NCBI RefSeq assembly: GCF_035978755.1
Contig: NZ_CP108415.1
Coordinates: 124,001 to 188,000, forward strand
DNA: 64,000 nt
Source of the DNA: Streptomyces sp. NBC_01298
GTDB taxonomy: Bacteria; Actinomycetota; Actinomycetes; Streptomycetales; Streptomycetaceae
Reading direction: 5' to 3'
Positions 42,878-51,291 of this stretch are shown piece after piece. Each line of letters opens with the position of its first letter. The stretch's first letter is position 1. Below the pieces are notes generated by a model, which saw nothing but the letters and a program-made list of their open reading frames with translations, was not told where the DNA came from and did not search any database. A program made the translations under genes and the position numbers.

Positions 42878-42963
42878 TCTTGCTCTCCTCGTGGCACCGG
42901 GCTGCGGCCCGCACGTGGCGAGACCACGACCTACCCTCGTCGGACAACGAAAGGCGACTGGCA

Positions 42964-44403
42964 ATGACCGAGCCAGCCCCGGGGACCCCACACCCGCCCG
43001 CAGTGGTGACCAACACCATCACCGGGGACTCCAGCCTGGACACGGCAGTCCACCGTGGCCACGCAGACACCAGGGATGGCCGCACAAGTGGGGCGACGTC
43101 TGCGCGTGGAACCTCCCCGAGAAACCACGACCTCGAGCAGATCATCCTTGATGAACTCAAGTGGTCATTGGCGGGGTTCGCCAAGAGGATCCGCGAGCAC
43201 TGCGCGGCTGGCGGCCAGCCGCGGTCCGTGAGCACAAGCACGGTGTCTCGGTGGTGCGCCGGCGCACAACCGGGGCCGGAGCTGGCAGATGCGGCGTGCT
43301 ACGTCCTGACTCGGGCGTGCAAGCGCCAGGTATCTCCTGAGACTCTGGGGTGGCTGTCCAAAGACCTGGATGTCTCCCAACAGGCGCTTCAGTACGGGGA
43401 CCTGGGACACGCGGTGCGGATGCTCCGGAGGCTGTGGCAGATGGACGCTGTTCCCAAGAGCACGGCGGTGCGGAGGATCCCGTTCGCCGCGGCACCTTCC
43501 GCAGTCGAGGCACTTGTCATGCTGCCCGACACGGAGATCGCCGGGCGCGGACAGCGACGGGTGACCGTGGCGGACATCGAGCTCCTGGATGCACACACCG
43601 ACCTGTATGGCAGGACGGACGCCCGCCACGGAGGCGGGCAGTTCCGCTCCGTCTTCGCCGCCTTCCTCGCCGCCCACGCTGTTCCGCTGCTCGAAGGGGG
43701 GTTCAACGCCGGGCGTGGCCGGCTGCTGTACGGCAGCGTCGCGGACGCGGTGCTCGCGCTGGCGAGCATGGCCTACGACGACCAGCTGCCGGGCCTGGCT
43801 CAGCGCTACGACTTGCAGGCCATGCGGCTTGCTCAGGCGATCGGCGATCGCGGCCGGCTGGCGCGCGGCTGCATTCACCAGGCCCGGCTGGCGGCGGTGC
43901 GGGGCGATGGCCGGGAGGTGCTGACCCACGCCCGCAGCGCGGTGGTTGCGGCGACGGGCGCGCCTGCGCTGGTGCGGGCATACGTCGCGGTGACAGAGGC
44001 GAGGGCATGGGCCTACAACGGGGACGGCGCGCAGTGCCAGGCGGCGGTGGAGCGGGCGCGTGGCGCGTTCGAGCGGGCCGGGCGCGGATCGGACCCTCGG
44101 TGGCTGGCGTGGCTGGACCGCCCCGAACTGGAGGGGCAGGCCGCGTGGGCGCTGGCGATGGCCGGGCTGGCCGAGGAGGGTGAGCAGGCTCTGAAGGTCG
44201 CAATGGGCCTGCCGCCGGAGCGTACGCGCGACAGCGTGGAGCTGTTGATCACTGGTGCGGAGTTGGCGCGGCTGCGTGGTGACCGAGCAGCGTGGGAGGA
44301 GTCGCTGGGGAAGGCGAGAGCGGCGGTCCAGCACCTCAAGAGCCGACGCCTGGCACGGCGCCTGTCCGACGCCGCCGCTGGTGGCCCCCTCCACGATTTC
44401 TGA
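42964..44403 (+). CDS. cluster-edge regulator (HTH plus TPR-like)
   Basis: A 479-residue protein. Residues about 55-115 (LEQIILDELKWSLAGFAKRIREH...STSTVSRWCAGAQPGPELADAACYVL) form an HTH-like module with an SRW recognition segment. The rest is helical TPR-like repeats (ALASMAYDDQLPGLAQRYDLQAMRLAQAIGD, VRAYVAVTEARAWAYNGDGAQCQAAVERARGAF). This architecture is that of Streptomyces regulators near RiPP and other small clusters. It is convergent with the nitroreductase gene and may act on the operator between the peptide and synthetase genes. Confidence 0.65.
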   Translation: MTEPAPGTPHPPAVVTNTITGDSSLDTAVHRGHADTRDGRTSGATSARGTSPRNHDLEQIILDELKWSLAGFAKRIREHCAAGGQPRSVSTSTVSRWCAGAQPGPELADAACYVLTRACKRQVSPETLGWLSKDLDVSQQALQYGDLGHAVRMLRRLWQMDAVPKSTAVRRIPFAAAPSAVEALVMLPDTEIAGRGQRRVTVADIELLDAHTDLYGRTDARHGGGQFRSVFAAFLAAHAVPLLEGGFNAGRGRLLYGSVADAVLALASMAYDDQLPGLAQRYDLQAMRLAQAIGDRGRLARGCIHQARLAAVRGDGREVLTHARSAVVAATGAPALVRAYVAVTEARAWAYNGDGAQCQAAVERARGAFERAGRGSDPRWLAWLDRPELEGQAAWALAMAGLAEEGEQALKVAMGLPPERTRDSVELLITGAELARLRGDRAAWEESLGKARAAVQHLKSRRLARRLSDAAAGGPLHDF

Positions 44404-44423
44404 ACGTCGGAGCTCCGGTTCAG
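44400..44423. terminator. bidirectional terminator-like palindrome
   Basis: CTGAAC (44400-44405) pairs with GTTCAG (44418-44423), enclosing CGGAGCTCCG, itself a palindrome. It overlaps the regulator stop and lies before the convergent nitroreductase stop. Confidence 0.5.
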
Positions 44424-44449
44424 AGTGTCGCGCGCCAGCGAGGAGTCGG

Positions 44450-45040
44450 TCAGGCCGCAGTGTCGCCGACCCAGATTAGCTTGGAGCGGACGTCGGCCGC
44501 GAAACGGACCCGGGGTGCCTCCTCACGGGCGGGTGTCCCGATGTGGAGGTAGCCGAGTAGCTGCTCGCCGTGGCCGAGGCCGAGGTGTTTGCGAACTTGC
44601 AGCGCGTCCGGGTACGGGCCGCCAAACCAGACGCCGCCCCAGCCGCGAACGTTGAGGAGGAGCAGCAGCGTGGTGGCCATCGCAGACGTCGCGGCCAGCT
44701 GCTCCCAGCGGGGGATGGTCGGATGGTCGCGGGGCTGGAAGACCAGGGCAAGCATCATCGGCGCGCGCAGGTGTTTGGCGACGATCCTCTCGGCCAGGTC
44801 GGCGGTGGGTGCGGCCTCGGCGGCGGCCTCGCCGAGCCGGATGCGGGCGTCGCCGGAGATGGCGATCACGCGCCAGGGGCGCAGCTGCCCATGGTCGGGC
44901 GCGGTGGCCGCGGCCGCGAGGAGGTCGAGCAGTTCGTCCGGGCCTGGGGCGGGCGCGGTGAGGCGGATGGTGCTGCGCCGGGTGCGGATCGCTGTCTCGG
45001 CCTCTACCGCGGCGGCCCGTGCGGCCGGCGCGGTGGTCAT
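44450..45040 (-). CDS. nitroreductase family oxidoreductase
   Basis: A 196-residue FMN-dependent nitroreductase. AIRTRRSTIRL is the N-terminal phosphate-binding motif, HGQLRPWRVIAI the FMN strand, and RGWGGVWFGGPY...VRKHLGLGHGEQLLGYLHIG the C-terminal FMN and dimer region (GxGxxWxGxxxL). Such enzymes can reduce nitro or quinone groups or make double bonds in peptides. The ATG overlaps the antiporter stop by four bases, so it is the last gene of the leftward cluster operon. Its role is probably oxidation or reduction of the cluster product; unproven. Confidence 0.8.
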   Translation of the reverse strand: MTTAPAARAAAVEAETAIRTRRSTIRLTAPAPGPDELLDLLAAAATAPDHGQLRPWRVIAISGDARIRLGEAAAEAAPTADLAERIVAKHLRAPMMLALVFQPRDHPTIPRWEQLAATSAMATTLLLLLNVRGWGGVWFGGPYPDALQVRKHLGLGHGEQLLGYLHIGTPAREEAPRVRFAADVRSKLIWVGDTAA

Positions 45041-46317
45041 CGGGTCGCCCCCGGGCGCTGGGGCAGTACGGGGACCTGATCGTCTGCGGCGGCCGGGGTG
45101 GTGAGGTCGGAGGCGCCTCGAGTGAGGCGGTCGAGCAGCGGCGCGGTGGCCGCGGTGGTCACGACGGCCATAAGGACCATGATCGTGAACAGGTTGGTGG
45201 AGATGACGCCGAGTTCGAGGCCGATGCCGAGGACGACGATCTCGGTGATCCCGCGGCAGTTCATCAGCGCGCCTACCAGAGCCGACCATCGCCAGTCGCA
45301 GCCGGCGAGCCGGGCCGCACCAGCGGCGCCGGCCCACTTGCCCGTCACGGCCACAGCCAGGATGAGCGCCGCCCAGCCCCATTGACCCGCCGGGAGAGCA
45401 GCGAGGTCGGTGTGCAGGCCAATGTCGACGAAGAAGAGCGGCAGCAGCAGCGGGACGAGCACCGCCTGGAGGCGGGCGGCGCTGCGTTCGACGGCCGGCA
45501 CCCCGCGCGGCACGGCAGCACCGGCCAGGAATGCGCCGATTGCGGGGTGGACGCCGATCCGGTCGGTGGCCCAGGCGGCCAGGAGGAGCCCGGCGACCAG
45601 AAGCACCGTCACAAGGTCGTCAGAGGTGCGGGCGGCACGCTCCAGTAACCGCTTCACGATCGGGCGCGCCGCCGCGAGTGCGGCGGTGAATGCGCTGGCC
45701 AGGGCGAGGGCAGTGAGTGCGGCCAGCGGGGGGCCAGCAGTTGCCAGGGAGGTGACGGCGATGAGCAGGCACCACGCCACGGCGTCGTCGGCGGCGGCGC
45801 ACGCGAGCGCGAAGGTGCCCAGGCGGGTGGTGGCCAGGCCGCGGTCGGTGAGGATCCGAGCGAGGACGGGGAAGGCAGTGATGGACAGCGCGGTGCCGAT
45901 GAACAAGACGAATGGGAGGCGTTGTACTCCGGGCGGTGCGAGGGCCGGGTACATCGCCAGCGCGAGGGCGGTGCCGAGCGCGAGGGGCAGCAGGATGCTG
46001 CCGGCGGCGACGGAGGCGACGGCGCGGCGGCTGGCGCGCAAGGAGGGCAGGTCGAGTTCGAGGCCAATGAGGAAGAGGAAGACGAGCAGGGCGAGGTTGC
46101 CGAGTACCGAGGTGTAGGGCAGGACGGAGGGCGGCAGCAGGAGGTGCTGGACGCCGGGGGCGAGCCAGCCGAGGAGGGAGGGGCCGAGGAGGATACCGAC
46201 GGCTATCTCGCCGATGATGGGGGGCTGGCCGAGGCGGCGGGCGGCCCAGCCGCCGGCCTGACAGGCCAGCACCACGGTGGGGACGGCTACAAGGACGAGC
46301 GAGAGGGGGCTGGACAT
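45037..46317 (-). CDS. cation:proton antiporter (CPA2-type)
   Basis: A 426-residue membrane protein with about twelve hydrophobic segments and CPA2/KefB-type landmarks: GILLGPSLLGWLAPG near the start, LFLIGLELDL, and ACAAADDAVAWCLL, the DD-type ion-binding site. It probably exchanges Na+ or K+ for protons. It lies inside the biosynthetic operon, overlapping nitroreductase, so it may help tolerance to a cationic product rather than general homeostasis. That link is positional only. Confidence 0.75.
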   Translation of the reverse strand: MSSPLSLVLVAVPTVVLACQAGGWAARRLGQPPIIGEIAVGILLGPSLLGWLAPGVQHLLLPPSVLPYTSVLGNLALLVFLFLIGLELDLPSLRASRRAVASVAAGSILLPLALGTALALAMYPALAPPGVQRLPFVLFIGTALSITAFPVLARILTDRGLATTRLGTFALACAAADDAVAWCLLIAVTSLATAGPPLAALTALALASAFTAALAAARPIVKRLLERAARTSDDLVTVLLVAGLLLAAWATDRIGVHPAIGAFLAGAAVPRGVPAVERSAARLQAVLVPLLLPLFFVDIGLHTDLAALPAGQWGWAALILAVAVTGKWAGAAGAARLAGCDWRWSALVGALMNCRGITEIVVLGIGLELGVISTNLFTIMVLMAVVTTAATAPLLDRLTRGASDLTTPAAADDQVPVLPQRPGATR

Positions 46318-46428
46318 CGCAGGGATCCTCCGAGGTCGGCGCGAGGGGCCGGTGGGCGTGGGCGAGCGTGCGGCCAGCCTTGGACAGGGTGGGCCTGGCG
46401 CAGGCAGCTCTGGGAAGGTGGGCGGGAG

Positions 46429-47301
46429 TCAGGTGCGCAGCAGGGGCAGGGTGGTGCAGCGCAGGGAGCCGGGGATGCGGGTGACCTCGCTGTAGTCGAC
46501 GGTCAGGACCTCGAGCCCGCGGGCGGCCAGGGCGGCGGCGATCCGGTCGCTGCTGGCGCCAACCACGATCGTGGTGGGCGCGATGGCCAGGACGTTGACC
46601 TGGACGGCGCGGGCCTCGGCGTCGGTGACCGGGATGAGGTCGTCGAAGTAGCTGTTGAACCAGCGGTTCTGGTCTGCGGTGAACGCTTCGCGGTGGATGA
46701 GGGCGGTGCCGGGTGCGACGATGGCAAGGTGGTCGTCGAGGTGGACGATCCCCTTGCCCGCGAAGTGCACGGGGACGACCTCACGGTCGATGTTGTGCCG
46801 GGTGAGGGCCTCCTCGAGGGCGGCCGCCCCCTCGGGGTTGGTTTCCTCGCTCAGGCCGATGAGGACGCGGCCGGTGTCGGGGAGCAGGACGTCGCCGCCT
46901 TCGATCGTTCCGCGCGCGAGGTCTGCGGGTTGCACGCCAAGTTCGGGGTCGGTGAGGGCATCGGCTTCGGGGAGGCGGTGTGTCGAGTTCAGGCGGGCCC
47001 GGAACAGAACGTGGTCGACGGCGAAGGCGATGTCGCGGGGGTAGTGCTGGGCTGAGCAGCCCGGTGCCGCGGGGAGAAGCACCACGTCGGTTCCGCGGTC
47101 GCGCAGCAGGGCGATGAGCTGGTCCTGCTGGGCGCGGACGGCGGCGGGGTCGTAGGGGGCCCAGGTGCTGGTGGCCTGCTGGCGTGCAAGAACCGGGTGG
47201 AGGTCGGGGCCGGTCAGGGGGCGGGTGAAGTCGCCGGCGTGGCGCATGGCGACGCGGCGGAGAGTTCCGTACTCGGTGGCGACGTGGGTATGCGCGGGCA
47301 C
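46429..47301 (-). CDS. guanidino-group-modifying enzyme (DDAH/ADI superfamily)
   Basis: A 290-residue amidinotransferase-fold protein. Landmarks are YPRDIAF (R89, D90), GTIEGGDVLL (E134-D137), IVHLDDHLAI (H187) and a C-terminal catalytic Cys in GSLRCTTLP (C282). This set matches dimethylarginine dimethylaminohydrolases and arginine deiminases, which attack a guanidine through the Cys. Here it may hydrolyse or transfer an amidine from an arginine-derived substrate. It begins at GTG 47301 with GGGAG before it. The cluster also has a full amidinotransferase, so two guanidine enzymes act in one pathway. Confidence 0.75.
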   Translation of the reverse strand: MPAHTHVATEYGTLRRVAMRHAGDFTRPLTGPDLHPVLARQQATSTWAPYDPAAVRAQQDQLIALLRDRGTDVVLLPAAPGCSAQHYPRDIAFAVDHVLFRARLNSTHRLPEADALTDPELGVQPADLARGTIEGGDVLLPDTGRVLIGLSEETNPEGAAALEEALTRHNIDREVVPVHFAGKGIVHLDDHLAIVAPGTALIHREAFTADQNRWFNSYFDDLIPVTDAEARAVQVNVLAIAPTTIVVGASSDRIAAALAARGLEVLTVDYSEVTRIPGSLRCTTLPLLRT

Positions 47302-47427
47302 GGGTTCTCCCGGTGTCGTGGGGCGCGGTGGTGTGCGGGGTGGAGGTCGTCCCGGCACGGCCCCATGGCGGGGGTGCCTGCGGGGACGGGCATTGTCAGG
47401 TGCGCCCGCCCCCGCAGGAGTCCGGGG

Positions 47428-47841
47428 TCAGCCGACCTGGGCGAGCCAGGGTGCGGCCTCGGAGAGCCGGTTGAGGTTGGTGGGGACCAGGGCCTGATCG
47501 GATTCGTGGCCGTCGAGAGCGGTGGCCAGGATTCCGATGATCGTCGCGCCGCCGTAGTCGAGGGCCGCGATGTGGCTGCCGCAGTCGGGGCAGAAGCCGC
47601 GGGCGGTCTTGCCGGGGTGGGTGTCGAACCAGGTCGGCTCGGCGCCGGTCCATTCCAGGCCGGCCATCGGAAATCCGACCCACCACTGGAACGGCGCGCC
47701 GGAGCGCTTGGCGCAGTCCGTGCAGGCGCAGATGTGCGGGTCGTCCACCGGGCCGGTGACGGTGAAGCGGACCTTCCCGCACAGGCAGCCGCCAGAGCGG
47801 ACCTCGGGGCCGGAGCCGGTGACGGCGGCAGTCTCGGACAT
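47428..47841 (-). CDS. GFA-family (glutathione-dependent formaldehyde-activating-like) protein
   Basis: A 137-residue GFA/CENP-V-type zinc protein: GGCLCGKVRFTVTG (first CxC), CACTDCAKRSGAPF (CxCxxC) and GFCPDCGSHI (CxxC) give seven Cys for two zinc ions. Homologues bind thiol-containing substrates such as S-hydroxymethyl-glutathione. The ATG overlaps the stop of the diiron-oxidase gene (TAATG). In this cluster it could handle formaldehyde released by oxidative demethylation or chain cleavage; this is inference. Confidence 0.8.
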   Translation of the reverse strand: MSETAAVTGSGPEVRSGGCLCGKVRFTVTGPVDDPHICACTDCAKRSGAPFQWWVGFPMAGLEWTGAEPTWFDTHPGKTARGFCPDCGSHIAALDYGGATIIGILATALDGHESDQALVPTNLNRLSEAAPWLAQVG

Positions 47842-48698
47842 TAGTTCAATTCCCTTGCACGGTAGGCCAGTTGGGTCCACCAGTGTGCCATCGCCTTGAA
47901 GATCTGCAGGAAGCCCTCCAGGGCCTGCGGCAGATCGAGGTGGAAGAGGTCACTCTGACGGATGAACCGGGCCAGGCCCTCGACGTGGGCCTCCTCCACA
48001 CTCATGCCGCCGATCTGCGCGGCCTCATGGCCCTCGTCGAGGTGGAGCCGGTAGTAGTAGTCCAGGTTCTCCAGCTCCGCGCCGCTCGCCCCGATGGTCA
48101 GCTCGCCGTACCGGTCGGTGATGTCCCGCAGGATCTCAGTCTCGGCGACAGCAACGCCCTCGGTGGCGTAGTAGCCGCCGGCGATGAGTCCGGTCATGTG
48201 CGAGTTGACCAGGACCTGGTGCTGGAGAACGAGCTTGGCGGTCTCGTCGGCGGGGACGTGGCCGTTGACGAGCAGACCGAGGTCGGCGAGCAGCGCGCGG
48301 GTGTAGAGGATGTAGTGGGCGGGGACCTTGCCGGGCTCGCCACCCTCTTCCAGGAAGTTCCGGTCGAACTCGTGACCCAGCGCCGGGCAAGAGCTGTAGA
48401 CCTGCGCGGCGGCCAGACGCAGGAACTGAGCGTTGTGCCGGGCGAAGACCGCGAGTTCGGCGATGTACATGCGGGCCTGGGCGACGTTGAGGGTGCCGGG
48501 GTCGACCAGGGAGCGGATCTGCCGGTAGATCGCGTCGATCATGGGCTTGAGGTGCTTGTCGACGAGGTCGTCGCCGTTGTCGCGGTTGCCCTGGAGGGTG
48601 GCGTGGATGTAGCCGCGGGTCTCCGGGTTCGCGTTCAGGTACGCCTCGACGAGGCTGGTGCCGCGCAGGGCATCGAGCGTGGGTGCGGTGATGGTCAC
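47841..48698 (-). CDS. haem-oxygenase-like diiron oxidase (HDO)
   Basis: A 285-residue all-helical protein of the HDO/TenA-like superfamily. Likely iron ligands are E117/E118 (FLEEGG), H128 (VPAHY), E180 (YYATEG) and the H219-x-D221-x-x-H224 group (RLHLDEGH). This set recalls SznF, BesC and UndA, which N-hydroxylate or cleave amino-acid side chains. SznF acts on a guanidine. The ATG overlaps the stop of the JmjC gene (ATGA). In a cluster with two guanidine enzymes, N-oxygenation of a guanidine or lysine is a plausible role. Confidence 0.75.
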   Translation of the reverse strand: MTITAPTLDALRGTSLVEAYLNANPETRGYIHATLQGNRDNGDDLVDKHLKPMIDAIYRQIRSLVDPGTLNVAQARMYIAELAVFARHNAQFLRLAAAQVYSSCPALGHEFDRNFLEEGGEPGKVPAHYILYTRALLADLGLLVNGHVPADETAKLVLQHQVLVNSHMTGLIAGGYYATEGVAVAETEILRDITDRYGELTIGASGAELENLDYYYRLHLDEGHEAAQIGGMSVEEAHVEGLARFIRQSDLFHLDLPQALEGFLQIFKAMAHWWTQLAYRARELN

Positions 48699-49978
48699 TC
48701 GGACTCCTCGGGCGTGGTGGTGACGGTGATGCCGCCGGTGGCGCCGAGCGTGCGGATCGCGGCGATCACCTGCGGGTCGTCGGGCAGGGGGGTCGGGCCG
48801 GTGTTGAGGCGCTGGACCAGGTCGGGGGTGAGGACGGCGGGATCGGCCGGCGCCTCAAGGCCGCGGAGGAACGCCTGATCTCCGGTGATCATCAGCTGGT
48901 AGGGGGCGCGGACCGTGACGTTCGTGCCGGGCGTGAGAGTGGCGGCCGCGAACGCCGTGACGGCCTCGTCGCGGGCGAGGTCGTTCTCGGTCTGCTGCCA
49001 GCCGCCGTTGCTGAGGACGGTGTGCCAGCGCTGGTGGGCGTGCTGCTCGGCGACGGCCGGGGCCTGCTGGGCGGCGGCGGTGAGCGCGGCGGCGGACACA
49101 GCGGCCAGGCGGCGGGCGAGGTCGCCGGGGCCGGCGGTCAGCGGCTGCATCGGGGACGGCTGGCCGGCGTCGGTGTCGGGGGCGCTGGCCAGCAGGGTTT
49201 CCAGCAGTTCGGGGGCGATCCAGGCCCGGGCGATCGCGGCGTCGGGGAGAGTGTAGAGAGGGATGGCAACGGAGACCGAGAACTCGCTCTGCCGGCCGAC
49301 GTGGAAGACGCGCTCGGGCAGGAACAACGCGTCGCCGGGCTCCAGGGCGAAGTGCTCGCCGTGCTCCAGCAGCCACGTGTAATCGCCGTACAGCGGGGCG
49401 TCGCCGCCGGTGAGCTTGCGGTACTCCTCGGCCGGCCAGCAGTAGAAGTCCTTGGTGCCGGGCCCGTAGTGGGTGAGGAAGGCGTTCTCGTAGCCTTCGT
49501 GGACGCCGAACGCGGTGCCGCTGTAATTGCCGACAAAGGCGACCAGCTCCGCGCCGCCGGCCGGGACGCCCCATCCGTCGATCAGCGCGCCGACGAACTC
49601 GCCCAGGCCCTCGGCCAGCGGCGGGCTAACGCTCTCCAGGGTGTTGACGACCAGGCTGAACCGCTCCGCGCCGACCTGCTCCTGCATCCACGCGGGAAAG
49701 CCGCCCTCCGGCCATCCGTCGGCGGCCAGCACCGTGTCGACCAGCTCGGGGCGTTCCTCCTCGCCCACGTACACCCGGGCGTTCGCGGTGATCTCCACCC
49801 CGGTGGCGTGGGCGCGGCGGATTGCGGCGAAGCCGTCCAGGACGGCGGCCGCGCTCGCCGCCGAGGCGGGGACGACGCCCTTGAACAGGTACGGGCTGGT
49901 CATGCCTGCGGTCTTCTCGGGCAGGGTGTCGGTCCAGAACGCGCGGGGCGGGGGCCAATCTCCGGTGCTGCTGCTCAT
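48695..49978 (-). CDS. JmjC/cupin-type oxygenase
   Basis: A 427-residue protein. The cupin core holds FGVHEGYENAFLTHYGPGTKDF (about residues 157-178) and LEPGDALFLPERVFHVG (about 212-228), with H160 and H226 as the likely metal His pair. The canonical HxD/E reads H-E-G here, so the acidic ligand is displaced (E161 or E164) or missing. A winged-helix-like C-terminal region follows, as in ROXY/NO66-type ribosomal oxygenases (AHQRWHTVLSNGGW). Expected role is hydroxylation of a peptide residue. The ATG at 49978 has AAGGAG before it. It overlaps the diiron-oxidase gene by four bases. Confidence 0.7.
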   Translation of the reverse strand: MSSSTGDWPPPRAFWTDTLPEKTAGMTSPYLFKGVVPASAASAAAVLDGFAAIRRAHATGVEITANARVYVGEEERPELVDTVLAADGWPEGGFPAWMQEQVGAERFSLVVNTLESVSPPLAEGLGEFVGALIDGWGVPAGGAELVAFVGNYSGTAFGVHEGYENAFLTHYGPGTKDFYCWPAEEYRKLTGGDAPLYGDYTWLLEHGEHFALEPGDALFLPERVFHVGRQSEFSVSVAIPLYTLPDAAIARAWIAPELLETLLASAPDTDAGQPSPMQPLTAGPGDLARRLAAVSAAALTAAAQQAPAVAEQHAHQRWHTVLSNGGWQQTENDLARDEAVTAFAAATLTPGTNVTVRAPYQLMITGDQAFLRGLEAPADPAVLTPDLVQRLNTGPTPLPDDPQVIAAIRTLGATGGITVTTTPEESE

Positions 49979-50049
49979 GGCCGGGGTACTCCTTCGGTTC
50001 GGGCCGCGCGGGTGCGGCCGGACGGGCTTGTACGGGTGCAGGCCGGGCG

Positions 50050-51183
50050 TCAGGCGGACAGGTAGTCCTCGAGGCCGCCGTCGCGGACGGTGTCGAGGGT
50101 GAAACAGTGGTGCCCGCCGCCAGCGAGCCTGCGGTGGCGGTGGCGGACCCGGACGACGTTGAAGTTGCGCTGCTCCAGCACCTCGATCAGCTCCGGGTAG
50201 AGGGAGTTGACGACCACCGTGTTCTCGTCGATCGACAGGACGTTGATGTCGATGTATCGGGACGCGGTGGGGATCACGAACCCGAACTCGTCGTAGTCGG
50301 GCTCCGGGACCGTGCTCGGCGGCGGGTAGATCGCCTCCCAGCCGCGCATCGCTTCCGGCAGGAACTGCAGGTAGTGCGGGGAGCGCAGCAGCATCAGGCC
50401 CGGGCGCAGCACGCTGACGATGGAGTCGATGTGGTTGTCGGCGATCCCCGGGAGCCGGTGCAGGCGCAAGCCGGGGAAGTTGCGGGCCAGCCACCGGTAG
50501 GCGAGCTGATGGTTGTGGTTGGCAACGTTGACCAGCACGTCGCGGCCCAAGCGGATGCACTGCGCACCGTCGAAGACCATCTCCAGGCCCAGGCCGTCGA
50601 TCGGAAGGGCGTCCTCGCCGGCGGTCGCCGCGGTGACGTCGATGCCCTGTTGGTCGAAGTAGCCGGTGTCGAGGGAGCCAGCGGCGAGCGCGGGGCGCGG
50701 CATGGACAGCCAGTTCGCGCCCTGCTCGAAGTAGCGGTTGAAGTGGGGCTTGAGGTGGTCGTTCTCGAAGATCCGGCCGCGGATGTGTGGGGCGGTCTCC
50801 ACGATCGTCTCGCCGAGGATGATCGCGTTGTCCCGGACGTTCAGCGGCGGCGTCGCGCCACTGGTCCACCACGGGGAGGACACCTGGATGTCCTTGCCCG
50901 GGACGGAGGGGCGCAGCACGCGCACCCCGCAGCCCGCCAGGGCGTCGGCGAAGGCGGCGACGTCCTCGTTGAGCTCGTCGACGATCTGCTGCGGGATGGG
51001 CAGCTGCCGCTGTCCGTCGGCCAGGTGGGGGGCGACGTTCTCGAAGTAGAACAGCCTCCAGCTGCTGTCGGCGTCGTGGGCGGTGTAGTGGTCAGCGCGG
51101 CCGACAACAACCTCGCGCAAGCGGGTGAAGTCGTCGAAGCTGTGCACGCCTGTGGCGGGCGGGGTGAGATGGGAGTGGGTCAT
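50050..51183 (-). CDS. arginine-dependent amidinotransferase
   Basis: A 377-residue member of the glycine/inosamine amidinotransferase family (AGAT, StrB1-like). The catalytic triad can be traced: D205 in EMVFDGAQCIR, H251 in DNHIDSIVSVLRPG, and C360 in GGGHHCFTLDTVRDG. RLREVVVGRAD is the family N-terminus. Expected reaction is transfer of the amidine group from arginine to an amine, leaving ornithine. The acceptor could be a lysine or N-terminus of the repeat peptide or a free amine. It lies between the desaturase and JmjC genes in the leftward operon. Confidence 0.85.
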   Translation of the reverse strand: MTHSHLTPPATGVHSFDDFTRLREVVVGRADHYTAHDADSSWRLFYFENVAPHLADGQRQLPIPQQIVDELNEDVAAFADALAGCGVRVLRPSVPGKDIQVSSPWWTSGATPPLNVRDNAIILGETIVETAPHIRGRIFENDHLKPHFNRYFEQGANWLSMPRPALAAGSLDTGYFDQQGIDVTAATAGEDALPIDGLGLEMVFDGAQCIRLGRDVLVNVANHNHQLAYRWLARNFPGLRLHRLPGIADNHIDSIVSVLRPGLMLLRSPHYLQFLPEAMRGWEAIYPPPSTVPEPDYDEFGFVIPTASRYIDINVLSIDENTVVVNSLYPELIEVLEQRNFNVVRVRHRHRRLAGGGHHCFTLDTVRDGGLEDYLSA

Positions 51184-51291
51184 GGGTAGCCGCCTCCTCG
51201 GCGGCGGGTTCCGGCGCGGCGCGGGCAGGCACGGGGTGCCGCCCGGACGGCGCTGCGGCAGGCCGGTCTTGGACAGGGAGAGGGGGATCGG

